Assembly: GCA_030248215.1 (NCBI GenBank)
Contig: JASANG010003338.1
Coordinates: 1 to 64,000, forward strand
Reading direction: 5' to 3'
Origin: Enoplolaimus lenunculus
Lineage: Eukaryota > Nematoda > Enoplea > Enoplida > Thoracostomopsidae
Length of the DNA stretch: 64,000 nt
Numbering within the stretch: position 1 is the stretch's first letter; every line of letters begins with the position of its first letter. Under the pieces are notes generated by a model. The model made no database searches. It was not told the origin of the DNA and saw nothing but the letters and a program-made list of their open reading frames with translations. Of the stretch, positions 48,494 to 59,286 are shown piece after piece. Position numbers and translations under genes: made by a program.

Positions 48494-48720
48494 ATTTTTG
48501 TTTAGGTGGATTTGGTTGTACAGGAAAACTTTGTTCAATGCAAACTGCAAGGGGATGATTGCGCTACTTGGGCATAATGTCAAACGATAACGATCCAAGC
48601 GTTTCCTTGAAAGCAATCTTAACGACAAAACTCGTTCAGATAATCTTGCAGCAGCCGCTCCGAGCATCTCGTATATGCTTCCTGCAGATATCAAGCTTAA
48701 ATATTAAGCTTCCGGCCAAG
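48494..48720 (+). pseudogene. Possible coding remnant, unrecognised
   Basis: A good acceptor-like TTTTTGTTTAG at 48494-48504 is followed by coding-like sequence. One frame downstream reads RFLESNLNDKTRSDNLAAAA, which looks like protein, but no frame stays open across the segment. I cannot identify it. It may be a decayed exon or chance. Confidence 0.25.
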
Positions 48721-48740
48721 CCTGTCAGACAAGCGCTGTT

Positions 48741-48907
48741 GGGGCGAGCCCGTACCTAGAGGGGTTAGGGGACTCAAGCCCCTTTGAAAACTTTTGTTCC
48801 CCAAGCAAATTTTCAACCTTGCTTGTATTAAGCCATCGAACACATTTGTATGCACCTAATAAAAAATTTAAGCTCCCCTAGCAACATGAGCTGGCTACGC
48901 GCCTATT
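48741..48907. mobile_element. CTAGAGGGG-type repeat
   Basis: It runs from GGGGCGAGCCCGTACCTAGA to AGCTGGCTACGCGCC, with the inverted CTCCCCTAGCAAC. Related to 2757-2937. Confidence 0.5.
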
Positions 48908-49449
48908 GTGGTCGCCCTAAAACTTATAAAGCATGCATGTGAACTGTGCCTACATAGCAGGTAGAACAAATTCCCTTAAGGTTAATTGCATCTAACCGTT
49001 CTACGTTCGAAATTCTAATTAAATAATAAGTAACAGCTTTAACTGAAAATTTTACAACTGTGCATGGCAGTGCGAAAATTTAAAAACTCAAATATATATG
49101 TTGTAGCATAATGCTCCTACACGACAGAGTACAATTTGCTTAAATTGCAATATAATTTGCTTAAAATCCAATTCGTGCAATAACTTGAATACTTAATTTG
49201 CAGCAGCAGCAGTACATAAAATGCAGCATGACCGTATCACTTTTACGATTTTATTGTATAAATTCAAACAGCTGTGCAAAATCAATAACCGTGAAATTTT
49301 AAGCTGAAACTTTTCGTATAGAAATGTTTGGGATTTTATTCTGTTGCGTCTTTACTGCCGTCTGTCTGTATAGTTTTCGAATTTTAGCAGTAATTGTTTA
49401 CGCAATTGTAAATCAAATCATTACGCATTTTATATTCATTTTATTTCCA

Positions 49450-49590
49450 GCCAGGGATGTATACAAGATGAGAGATTGGGGGCGATCTATCACACCTGAA
49501 ATCTCTGGAGAGCCAAAAAATCGCACCCCTGAACAAGTTGTAGAATAACCAATTATTGATCATGAGGTGAAAAAGTTTAAATGAAGTTAT
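49450..49590. repeat. Dispersed GTATACAAG/CTGAAATTTCTGGAG repeat
   Basis: The sequence GGGATGTATACAAGATGAGA, then CACCTGAAATCTCTGGAGAG and GAACAAGTTGTAGAATAACC, recurs at 58862-59000. A pyrimidine tract and AG upstream make it look like a last exon, but its dispersal argues for a repeat. Confidence 0.55.
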
Positions 49591-50504
49591 TCCATACCGA
49601 AATGAAATCCTCATTACGCTCCTGGTACAACACAAAACGCACAAAATACCGCTTCGAGGAGGAATGCTTTGTCACAACTGTTGCGGTTGTTTTAGACTTG
49701 GTACTTGTGCATTTTTCTCCATATTTATGTTTTGGCTGAGGTTGAAAAAATGTGCATTTATGCCAAAGTCACTTCCTTTGGCTAAGGCTAATCTATAGCC
49801 ATTAGTGGAGGTGAAGTACACAAGATCGTTAGTCCACTCACACGTTATAATGCGTACAATCCGCACATGCAACGACCCTGCCGGTTTTAATAAGCATACA
49901 AAATTTTGGTGAGAAAATTCAAATTTTGACTGGAAATTCAAACGTTCGAGAAATTCACGCTATAACGAAAAAAATTCAGATTTTGAAGGAATTTGAAATC
50001 TTGCAAAAAGTTCAATAATTTTCAAGCAAACTATCCATATATCATACAACCCACCCCTATTATGTAGTTAAGTGGGACACTTAAGGTAAAAATGGCCATT
50101 ATATAAAACTGTCTGCTATACCGTCTACGCGTAAGTTGTATAATCCGCGCAGTTAACTATACTGGGGACGTTGCATGTGCGAAGCGCACGCATTATAATG
50201 GGTGATTTTTTTAAAAAAGTTTGCCAAAATTTAACACTACGCATACAGTTGAACCTAGGATTTCTTCTTTAGCTATAAAAAAAGCGCGCTACTGGGTGCA
50301 TCACTTATTTCACGTAAAACAGATTCCAGTACATTTTCATGTGTACTTGCATTATTTTGGGTTATACGTATACACAGATAGTTAAACGTTAAGACATTTC
50401 AAAACAATTTTTACAAGCGAAAGCTTACGCATGGGAAACTATTGTTTCATGATTTTGTTTACTTGCTTCTTAAATTTGAAAAAAATTAAATATTCGGCTA
50501 CAGA

Positions 50505-51586
50505 ATGGGTAACAAAACATCACATCTAGTAAAACCAGCGTCAGCGGAGACGTCTCGTCGACGTAAGCCAATGTTAAACAGGTCGAAACAGCGTAACAAA
50601 CAAACAAAATCGTAAGTTTTAGAGTGTTTATTGTCCAACATGGTAAAGCTAACGTTCTTAAAGATAACATTATTTGTGTTATGCCGAAAACACCTACAGA
50701 CACTGTTCGAATGTTCAAATTGTGAAGTGGTGCAGGTTCTGTTGATTTTTTAGATCTGCATTGCGGTTCAAGTTTGCCAACCATAATTCACAATTTTCGT
50801 TGTTTGTTTTGTGTTTATAATCTAAAAGGTTAATGAAGAGCCGACTCCCGTTCAGCATATTGATAAAAATTGACGAAAATCTCAAAAACGATGCATATGA
50901 AACTTAATGCGAACCGATAGCAATGTCACAACTAAAATAACACCTTAGTACTCATTTCAAGTTGCCATCGCAATATATCATCGCAACATTCCAGAACAAA
51001 ACAATTTCACCGTCCAGTTTCGTTCTGTAAATCGTCGCGTAGCAAAATTCAACACCCAATTGAACGACGTGCCGAATGTTACAAACAACTTTCAACGAAT
51101 CATGGCGCATCAGCAACAGAAACAGATCGAACTCAATCAATAACAGCACCAATTCAACAGAGTTTCAAAAGCAAAACGTCTAAAATCGGCTTGGGTATCG
51201 GTCGTATGGCACTCTGGTCGAATACAAGTTTCAAAAAACGACGCCAAACGAGTAGTTTTTCAATAAGTTTAAGCGAAAACCCTACATCACAAATAGCAGG
51301 ACACCGAATGAATAGTTTTTCAAACGTTTCAAACCAAAATGGTAAAGTAAATCGTGCTGGTTTTCGAAAAAATTTTAGTCGCCAACAAACATGTCTACTA
51401 AACTCAAAAGAGGTTTCTGAGCCTCGAATGCGTACGGGAGATTTGCACATTCACGGTTGTGGGAACAGGGGTGGAAATGAAAACTCTGACGGAGTAGATC
51501 CTGCTCGTACTGTGGCACGGTTTATTCTCAACATGTTATGCGTACTGTTTATTGCGCTCGTAGTGAAACTGTGTTTTCGGTTATGA
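50505..51586 (+). CDS. Two-exon gene: N-myristoylated, C-terminal membrane protein (predicted)
   Basis: Exon 1 (50505-50562) starts MGNKTSHLVKPASAE. A glycine after Met with Ser/Thr at position 6 is the N-myristoylation consensus. The donor CGAC followed by GTAAGC leaves phase 1. Exon 2 (50949-51586) follows acceptor ACACCTTAG in matching phase and runs to TGA, giving 231 residues. The middle is Ser-, Asn- and Arg-rich (RRQTSSFSISLSENP). The last 23 or so residues, from VARFILNMLCVLF to the end, form a single hydrophobic segment ending KLCFRL, suggesting a tail-anchored or lipid-plus-membrane-tethered protein. An AG lies one base before the start ATG (CGGCTACAGAATG), so a 5' splice or spliced-leader acceptor may precede it. 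Family unknown. A possible AATAAA is near 51977. Confidence 0.6.
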
Positions 51587-52452
51587 TTGAAAATTCATAT
51601 ATATTAAAATTTTCAGGACTAAAAACTTTTTTTAACGCGGACTCTCGGGTGCGCGACGTTTTGCATGATCGCTTGATTGTCTTGAAGTAAAAATGACACT
51701 AGAATTTCGTTCCTTAATATTTATAGAAGTCGACCCTAAACAGTGGCTGTTTAAAATTTAACTTTTACTTAACCACGTTAAGGATTGCCGTTTTTCTGTC
51801 TCGGACTTTATTCGTATCCAAGATAGCAGACAGTTAGACATTGGAGCATATTTCAGGAATTAACTAATTTTAAAGGCCTGCACCGTACACCTGACTGATG
51901 GTGTTCTAGTTACCGTTGATATACAAGTGTATGTATAGGTATCAAACTGATCAATCATTGTTATTACGAGCTGTCAAATAAACAAATCAATAAGATTGTT
52001 TGACCTTTTTAAGAAAACGTCTCGTGCTCGCCTGAAAATGTCATTTCACTATGTTTTTATGTTGACAACTATGGCCAAAGTTTCAAAGACTATCTTACAG
52101 AAATAGCGATGTTGTCAGGAAATGAATCTGAAATCAAATTCAATTTCTTTCTCGTTAATTTATCGTTAAATAACTCGTTTAACCAAAGTTTTAGCAAACA
52201 ATTTCAGTTTAAGTATGTTGTACTTTTTGTAATGCTTGAATTATAAACGTCAACGCCGGGTAAAAATATGTAGACCCTTTTTGTACCCAAATTACAATAG
52301 GTTAGCATTACGATATCTGCAGAACCACGGATTATCTGCTACGAAACCTGTTGATTGAAAATACTGAGGTTGGTTAGAAGCTACATATTAGTTGCATGTA
52401 CACTTTGATTCTGCTGTTTTCAAAATATTGAGTTTTTCACTTGTTTAGCATT
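51587..52452. other. No recognisable gene
   Basis: Region downstream of the two-exon gene. AATAAA near 51977 is the only signal I can point to. Confidence 0.4.
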
Positions 52453-52675
52453 ACACAGTAAAAAATGGGGAGTCAAATTGACTCTCTTGGAAATAGGCTT
52501 TTCCTGACTACACAAACTGAGTGAAATTCGACTCCGCCAGAGTCAAATTTGACTCACTGAGCGATTCAGTGAATCGATTTTGACTCTGGCGGAGTCGAGT
52601 TTTGACTCAGTTTGTGTAGTCAGGAAAAGCCTGTTTCCCAGAGAGTCAATTTGACTCCCTATTTCTTGCAGTGTA
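52453..52675. mobile_element. Fold-back MITE (GAGTCAATTTGAC family), intact
   Basis: Its two halves are reverse complements almost throughout. ACTCTCTTGGAAATAGGC, CCTGACTACACAAACTGAGT and GACTCCGCCAGAGTC on the left all return inverted on the right. TA occurs at both outer ends (TTACAC and GTGTA). It would fold into a hairpin of about 100 base pairs. Confidence 0.85.
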
Positions 52676-55220
52676 CGCTTATGATCAGGTTTAGGCTCAG
52701 GGTTAAGGTTGGTTACGTTAAGGTTCCTATTTAGGTGTACACTTAAAATTTAGGTCAAAGTAAATCAAGAACCTCTTGTAGTAATTTATAGTCCAATGAA
52801 CCACATGAAATTTTTTTGATAAAAAGACGTAAAAATTATAAACTGTCCGACAATATGGTTCGAACCCTGTGGCGAATATTGGAGGTTGGATTTTATGCCT
52901 GAACCCTATCAGTTGTCTAAAAAGTTGCTAGTCTTTAGTCGTTTTTTTGTCTGTGCCAGACCATTTATTTTCGGTAACTGGCATTGTAAAAGTTGCAAAT
53001 CGTGAGGCCGGACGTACTTCATTATCAAGGTCATCAGAATGAACTTTGTTACAATCGAATTTCCTTTTTTGATCGTGGCTGTTTTATCGAGTCTGTTAAT
53101 GTTTAATCAGGTGCCACGCATGGTTTTACTCAATATAAAACTCACCGAAATAAAATAAGAGCTAACTTCGTTGTACTGTCTTGCTGAAAGCAGGAAAAAA
53201 CTGTGAAACTAGCAAAATCTGTTAAGCTGGTTAAGCTCTGAACAAAAAGTTAAAACAGGTTAGTTACGCAAGCATTGGCCAGCAGTTCCGCTCAATGAAG
53301 ATTTGTTTTGTACCTAATTGTTTGTACTTATATTATCGCTTGTGATTTTGAGGCTTGCTCTAGCTGCTGTTCGGCAGGTGCCTAACTTACATGATTTCAT
53401 TCTTAGAGAACGTAACCTTTATTTTTTACAGAAATTTTAAGGAGTAACATATATACATCGTGCCTCTCCTTGCATACGCCCCTGTTATGTGGGGAAAATG
53501 TCTTCCTGTGCGTTTCAAAATGTTTTAATCAGCATAGCACTCGTTTGAGGTTTGGCAATACAGACAAACATTTAAATTCAACTTTTAGTTTCAACGACCT
53601 TTTCGTTTAGTTGTGGAAGGCGCGTGAGTTGGATTCAGTCAGAGAATACCTCATGTTTAAGTTTTGTTCGATCGCGAGCGAAAGAAATTTGGCACCGTTT
53701 AGAATCCACTAAACTTTTCTAAAGCCGTTAATGTGCTATTGTGTCATTTTTCTGGATTTCCTGATATTTCGGAAAACAAAAAAGTTCCCCTAACCTCGTT
53801 TGCTTGCCTGTCCAGTTTAATTAATGATATGACTATGCGGCAAATACTGTTAATTTTCAGTACAGACCAAACCGGCTCATTGACACTGAACCTCGAAATA
53901 TTTCCTTCTTACAACACAATTTGTTTAGTTGCTCTTGCGGTCTCTGCCAAATTTTAGTAAGCAATTTCTAAGGATGAAGTAATTTATTTGCGACGAATAC
54001 AACCCGTCTCACCTCAGAACTGAAAGGTTTATATTCCAAGCAGACGTAATTATAAAGCGAACCTGATGACTAAGTTAATATTTCACCTGCCGAGCAGAGT
54101 AGTAAACCTGTTCAAATTTATGACCTGTGATAGCTTATTAACTGTAAGTATTTGCATATTGTAAAACATTGCTATCATCGTTGCTGACGTATTGTTTACA
54201 TGGCAATATTAATATCGGGTTTTACAATTTTGGGTATTTTTATACATACATTTTCCAAACCGGATAACGCTAAAATCAAAGATTAGATTGAAGAATAGGC
54301 AGGCTTTGTTGTCATTCGAAGCCTTTAAGCCAAATTCCGAAAACAGTGTCAGGAAGCGTACAAAAGCACAGTTTTGCATACCAGCAACAGTATTGGGTCA
54401 ATGGAATAATTTCTATGTCCAAAGTCGAGCACAGATTCAAACAAAGACGCAGTTCTAGTAATATCTCACTGATTTATTGGTCGCGTGAGACTAAAGTCAA
54501 GTGGTATTCGTTAAAATGAGATTTTAGCAAATTTAGACAAAATAGCGTTTTCTTTAGGTTACATAGGTTTAGAACACTCTGTGGTTTACTTAAGTTCACT
54601 GTAGCAGTCGTCATATTATTTTGTTAAGTTTAAGATGTTTTAGGTTGCAATAAAAATGTATTTTGGGCAAAAAAGTACTTAAAAGTTTTGAGCAACTGGT
54701 TTCAGTCGCTAATGATTATGGGACAAGATTTAAAAAGTTAGTCACCAATTTGTAATTGTAAATTTTTCAGTAGCCGTCTTAAAAAGTCATATATCCTTTA
54801 TAGGTTTACTGGCAATTGTATGTACGCAAAACATATTACTGGGACTGGTTTAAGTTATAGAACTTAAACTAACGATTTGGTGTCTCTTTTGTTGTGGACT
54901 ATTTATTTTACCAATATACAGCAAAAAAGAAAATTAAAATGAATTTTTGGAGTCATGCATTTTTCACGTTCCGGTTTCGATAATTTTTTCAAATTCCGGT
55001 TCCGGTAAATTGTAATCCCGGTTCCACCCTGATTCTAGATTATAAGTTTTTCTCGCAGTTTTGTCCTGTGAAATTATTTAGACATAACGATGGATACATT
55101 AAGCACTAATAGTGAACAAGAGAATTCTCTCACAATGTCCTATTATAAATACTAATTTCTACAACATCTAAACCGATGGTTCGAAATAAATGGTCCATGT
55201 AACATGAGCAAAGTTACCTA
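52676..55220. other. No confident gene
   Basis: TTAGGC-like hexamers at 52680-52745 and a partial CCGGAG-rich MITE end at 54958-55033 (TTCCGGTTCCGG, then CCCGGTTCCACCCTG). A 74-codon open frame at 53733 has no recognisable feature. Confidence 0.4.
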
Positions 55221-55235
55221 TGAAATGCTGCCCAC

Positions 55236-55290
55236 CGAGCCTAAGCCTGAGCCTAAACCTGAGCCTAAGCCTAAATCTAAAACGATGCTT
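55236..55290. repeat. Degenerate GCCTAA hexamer array
   Basis: Repeats of GAGCCTAAGCCTGAGCC. A second array lies at 55775-55890 and shorter ones at 60787-60845, 63310-63350 and 63650-63695, matching the core of the TTAGGC-bearing MITEs. Confidence 0.65.
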
Positions 55291-56574
55291 ATGGTTTAGG
55301 TCTAATCGCGAATCAGGCTCGTGTGCGTATGCAAAGGTATAAGTGGGTTAAGTTTTCTTTACTAACCCTGCGCGAAACCGACAGATGTGTCTCATGTTTA
55401 CCCGCGGGTCCACTCGGGCAAAATTGCTTTAACCGCAACTCCGGACCCACGTTTTACACATCCTTATTTTTGCAGTCAGTGAATATTTGTTAATTTTTTA
55501 GGGGCATTGATATTAATAATTTATAACAGTTTGACTTTGCTATACGCCACAATAATCTTGGCTCGTGTATAGAACGAACAGGTCCCTACCAATGTCCCGG
55601 GTAATATCTCAATTTCCCTAAATTGCAATCTCCCGGGTAACATATTCCAAGTTTCCAAAATAGCGATATCACGGGTAATATCTGAATTTTCCATGTGAAA
55701 GCCAAATATCAGAGGAAATCAAAATCGGTTTGGGCTGACTCTTAAGATCAGAGTCCGGATCAAACTTTACTTTCAGTCTTAAGCTTAGGCTGTTCAACAG
55801 TTTAGGTTTAGACTCTGGTTTAGGCTTAATCTTGAGCCTAACTTATACGCTAAAGTATAGGTGTAGGCTTAGGTTCGCGCATAGGCTTGACGTGTCCGTA
55901 TGCAGACGGACGCAGGCGTGCTCAGCCCTTCTGTAGCCACATTGGCGCATTATATTCCCACACACTTGAGGAACTTGATCGCTCGTTAATTGCATTTAAT
56001 TGCGTTTTCGGGGGGCTGTCGATCCTCAAGCATGCACATAAAGTTATGCATTGTTTGAGCAAAATTTTTGACAGTGTCTTTTCAGCATAATTGTCAGTAC
56101 CCCTTAGTGCGTTTAGCTTGGGGGGCGGCAACCCCCATTCTGCATAGGGTCCCTTAAAATTGCAGAGGGTTCAGGTGGCGGCAGCCCCCAAATAGAACAT
56201 AATTTATAAAGTTGCGATGTGGAGGATGGCAGGTGTTATCTCGGTAAGTTGTCTTTTATTATGTTCTCAAAAAAGGGGTTGCGCCCCCCAAACCCACACT
56301 AGGCAATTTGCGTATACGTTGAAATTCAATTAGACTTATATTGTTGTCCATCAGATACATTTTCAAACAGCTAAGCTCTAAAAATGATATCACAAAGAGT
56401 GCATTCCGACGAGGAGCGTTGTCAGGATTTAGTTTCCGGAGCATAGCCTAATTTGTTAACGGAAACATCAATATATTATTCAAAACATGTGAGCAACGTA
56501 AAATAAAACTACGGTTAACGTGTGATAAAATTAGTACAAACCGCCAAATTTACCTCGACCGCAAAGTGTTGGGT

Positions 56575-57535
56575 TCCAAAATGTTAGTTTCCCAAAGTCA
56601 TATTTTTGCGGATAATACCCGAATTTCCAGGGTAATATTCCAATTTTCCAATATCCAGAAAGAAAATGGTTGCACCCAAAATCGTAGTTTAGGATGAAAC
56701 ACCCATTTCATGCGTAATATCCGAATTTCCCACAATACCAATTTTCAGGTAACATATATCCCATTTTCCTAAAATCTCGAGCGAAAAAGGTTGCACCCAA
56801 AGTAGCAATTTATATTTCCATTTCTCAAAATCTCGAGCGGAAAAAGTTGCACCGAAAATTGCAATTTCCCGGCAGGATCCCAATTTCTCAACATTCCATT
56901 TTTTCGCGTATCCCAATTTCCCAAAATTCTGATAGAAAAAGGTTAATTTCATGGCAGAATTCGAATTTCCCAAAATCCCAGTTTAATAAAATCCTGAGCG
57001 AAACAGGTTACGCCGAAAATCGCAATTTCCCGGCAGAATCCCAATTTCACAAAATCAGAATTTCTGAAAACTTTGAGCGAAAAAGGTTGCGCCGAAAATC
57101 ACATTTTCCCGTTAGAATCTGAATTTTTGAAGATCGAGAATTACCGATAACATCCGAATTTTTCGAAATCCTAATTTCCTAAAATCCCGCGCAAAACTTG
57201 GTTGCGCCGAAAATTGCAATATCTTGTTAGAATCCCAATTTCCTAAAATCGCCAGTTTCCAAAATCCCGAGCGACGAACAGTGTTGCTCCGAAAATCACA
57301 ATTACCCGGCAGAATCCAAATTTTCGAAAATTCGATTTCCTTGGTAATATCCCAATTTCCCATTGTTCTATTTTCCCAAAATCCCGAGCGAAAAACGTTG
57401 AGCCAAAAATTGCAATTCCCTGGCAGAATCACAGTTTCACAAAATTCCAATTTCCCGGGTAGTATTCGAATTTCCCAAAATCCTAATTTCCGGGATAATA
57501 TCCAATTCTCAAAATCCCAATTTCCCGGGTATCAT
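56575..57535. repeat. Degenerate minisatellite (CCCGAGCGAAAAAGG / AATTTCCCGG)
   Basis: A patchwork of AATTTCCCAAAATCC, CCGAGCGAAAAAGGTTGC and CCGAAAATCGCAATTTCC units of variable spacing, about 960 bp. A detached stretch with the same words lies at 55590-55700. The repeats keep several frames open on both strands, giving spurious 90-110 residue frames. Confidence 0.85.
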
Positions 57536-57552
57536 AATTTTTATTAGTAAAT

Positions 57553-57660
57553 AAATGGAATGGTGCAACCGGAGGAATATACCATTGCCGATTGTCAGCA
57601 AGTTTTGCCGAAGCCGTTGCCGCATGAAAATATGACCCTAGAAAAGGACCTCCGGAGACA
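57553..57660. mobile_element. CCGGAG-rich MITE fragment
   Basis: GTGCAACCGGAGGAATATAC and TTTGCCGAAGCCGTTGCCGC resemble one end of the element at 4447-4832. Confidence 0.4.
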
Positions 57661-58257
57661 CGTTTTATGCCGATACCGATACTAATTTTATCACAATCAT
57701 ACTTAAAGAAAGATAATATTACTAAGTTACATAGTAATAAACGCATACTTAAAACCTAATAAACATAAACAACTATGGGAATTGATATTTAATTTCGCTC
57801 AATTTCATAGTATGCACATTAGGCATCTTCAAGTGTATTGAATGACATCTCGATGACGTTATCTACAAAAGGCGTATATAGCATATTTATTTAGTAAACA
57901 GCAGTTAGTCATTACTACTACAACCTTTGGCAGGATAGGTAAAGAATCTGAAATTTCACCCACGCTTTAAACTTCTTTACCCACGGGTATACCCGCGTCA
58001 GAGATTTCTTACTCGGGCCAGCGTTTACCCGCAGGAACTTGTGGTTATCTTCAGTTTGAAAATCTTCAGCAAGTTGACTTGAAATTAAATGTTGGCATAT
58101 ATATGGGCTTCGTTGATTATGTTACGCTGATTGTAATTAATGCATGGATTGTGTTTACACGTTTTAAATCGCTATGCACCAATTAGAATGTTAAATAGTA
58201 GTTGGTTTTTGCTCCCTAATATTTAGTCGCTTTTTCTTTCTTTCCCATCTTCATTGA

Positions 58258-58533
58258 GCCAGGACCAAATATTTTGAGTTCGAAACTTTAAAGCGTACTT
58301 AAATTTTGAAAGTACATTCCGAAGTATAACCATGCATTATCACTCACGCTGTTTTCACAAGACAAATAAACGTTTAATTCAAAGGATAGTTGCAGTATCG
58401 GATATATATCAATAACGAAGGGTAGCGGAGCGTGGGTTAAAAATAAATAACAGTTCGTAACCGAATAACAGAGAATGCCCTCTACAGAGGCCAAATAAAT
58501 ATCAGTCCCACCCTCTTATTCGGGTCACTACAG
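58258..58533. mobile_element. GTGACCCGAATA-family MITE, 5'-truncated
   Basis: Retains CCAGGACCAAAT, GAGTTCGAAACTTTAAAGCG, AATAAATATCAGTCCCACCC and the terminal CGGGTCACTACAG. The opposite end is missing. Confidence 0.75.
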
Positions 58534-58861
58534 TGTATATTAAGTGCTGATACTTCATAGTAACTAAAGTGGCAGTGTTTTTTTGTTTCATAAACATTTG
58601 TCGTTGATGTTGAAATGTGTCTGAATTCAGCAGACCCGTTAGTATGCGTTTCGCCAGAATACACGGATCATTGGCGTACAGCCCATCACTTTGCTGATGA
58701 ACGAAAACGGGTTCACAGTGGCGTTTACAGTTTGCTATCCAAGTGTCACAAGCGTATGGTTTAAGCATACAACACAAACGACACTCCATCATGAGAAGCA
58801 CTTTTTCCTGTCAGCCTTGATGTGGCTTTGCATTTTGTTTTATCTGATTACTTTCCCGGTT

Positions 58862-59000
58862 GCAGTGATGTATACAAAGCGAGAGATAGAGGGGATATAT
58901 TCATTACTGAAATTTTTGAAGATATGAAAAAACGCTTTGAACAGGTTTTAGAATAACCTCTTGGATTTTAGTCGTCAAAACGTTATTACATGAGGTTATA
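58862..59000. repeat. Dispersed GTATACAAG/CTGAAATTTCTGGAG repeat
   Basis: GTGATGTATACAAAGCGAGA, TTACTGAAATTTTTGAAGAT and GAACAGGTTTTAGAATAACC match 49450-49590, including the TAGAATAACC that follows. Confidence 0.55.
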
Positions 59001-59241
59001 ACCTTTCAAACGGAAATTTTCGCCACGCCCTAGCTGGGTTGTTGTTGTTGTTGTTGCTGGTGCTGCCCTAGAGTCCGGGGTGTATGACCTTATGAACTAC
59101 TCTATATGGATAGAAACAACAATCACACCAAACGACAAATGAGAGAGACGGAATACAGCGACAAAAAAAGTTACCCGGGTTCCGCGAGAGAAGCAATTTA
59201 TCTGTCTACAAAACAATTTCAAATGACACACCACAGCAAGT

Positions 59242-59245
<4 letters not shown>

Positions 59246-59286
<41 letters not shown>
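59246..59286. repeat. (TTG)n microsatellite
   Basis: About 13 TTG units. A shorter run lies at 59038-59055. Confidence 0.95.

Noticed and set aside
49324-49548. 74-residue plus-strand frame with a hydrophobic start
   Set aside because: Its second half is the dispersed repeat also found at 38595 and 58862.
55236-55890. Telomere or chromosome-fusion scar from TTAGGC-like hexamers
   Set aside because: The arrays are short, degenerate, in both orientations and often sit inside MITEs with inverted ends.
56689-57547. Several 90-110 residue frames on both strands
   Set aside because: They are translations of the degenerate minisatellite.
58502-58801. Cys-rich minus-strand frame (CRLCCMLKPYACDTWIANCK)
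   Set aside because: The spacing suggests a zinc finger but does not fit any class I know. The opposite strand is also open, and the frame runs into a MITE.
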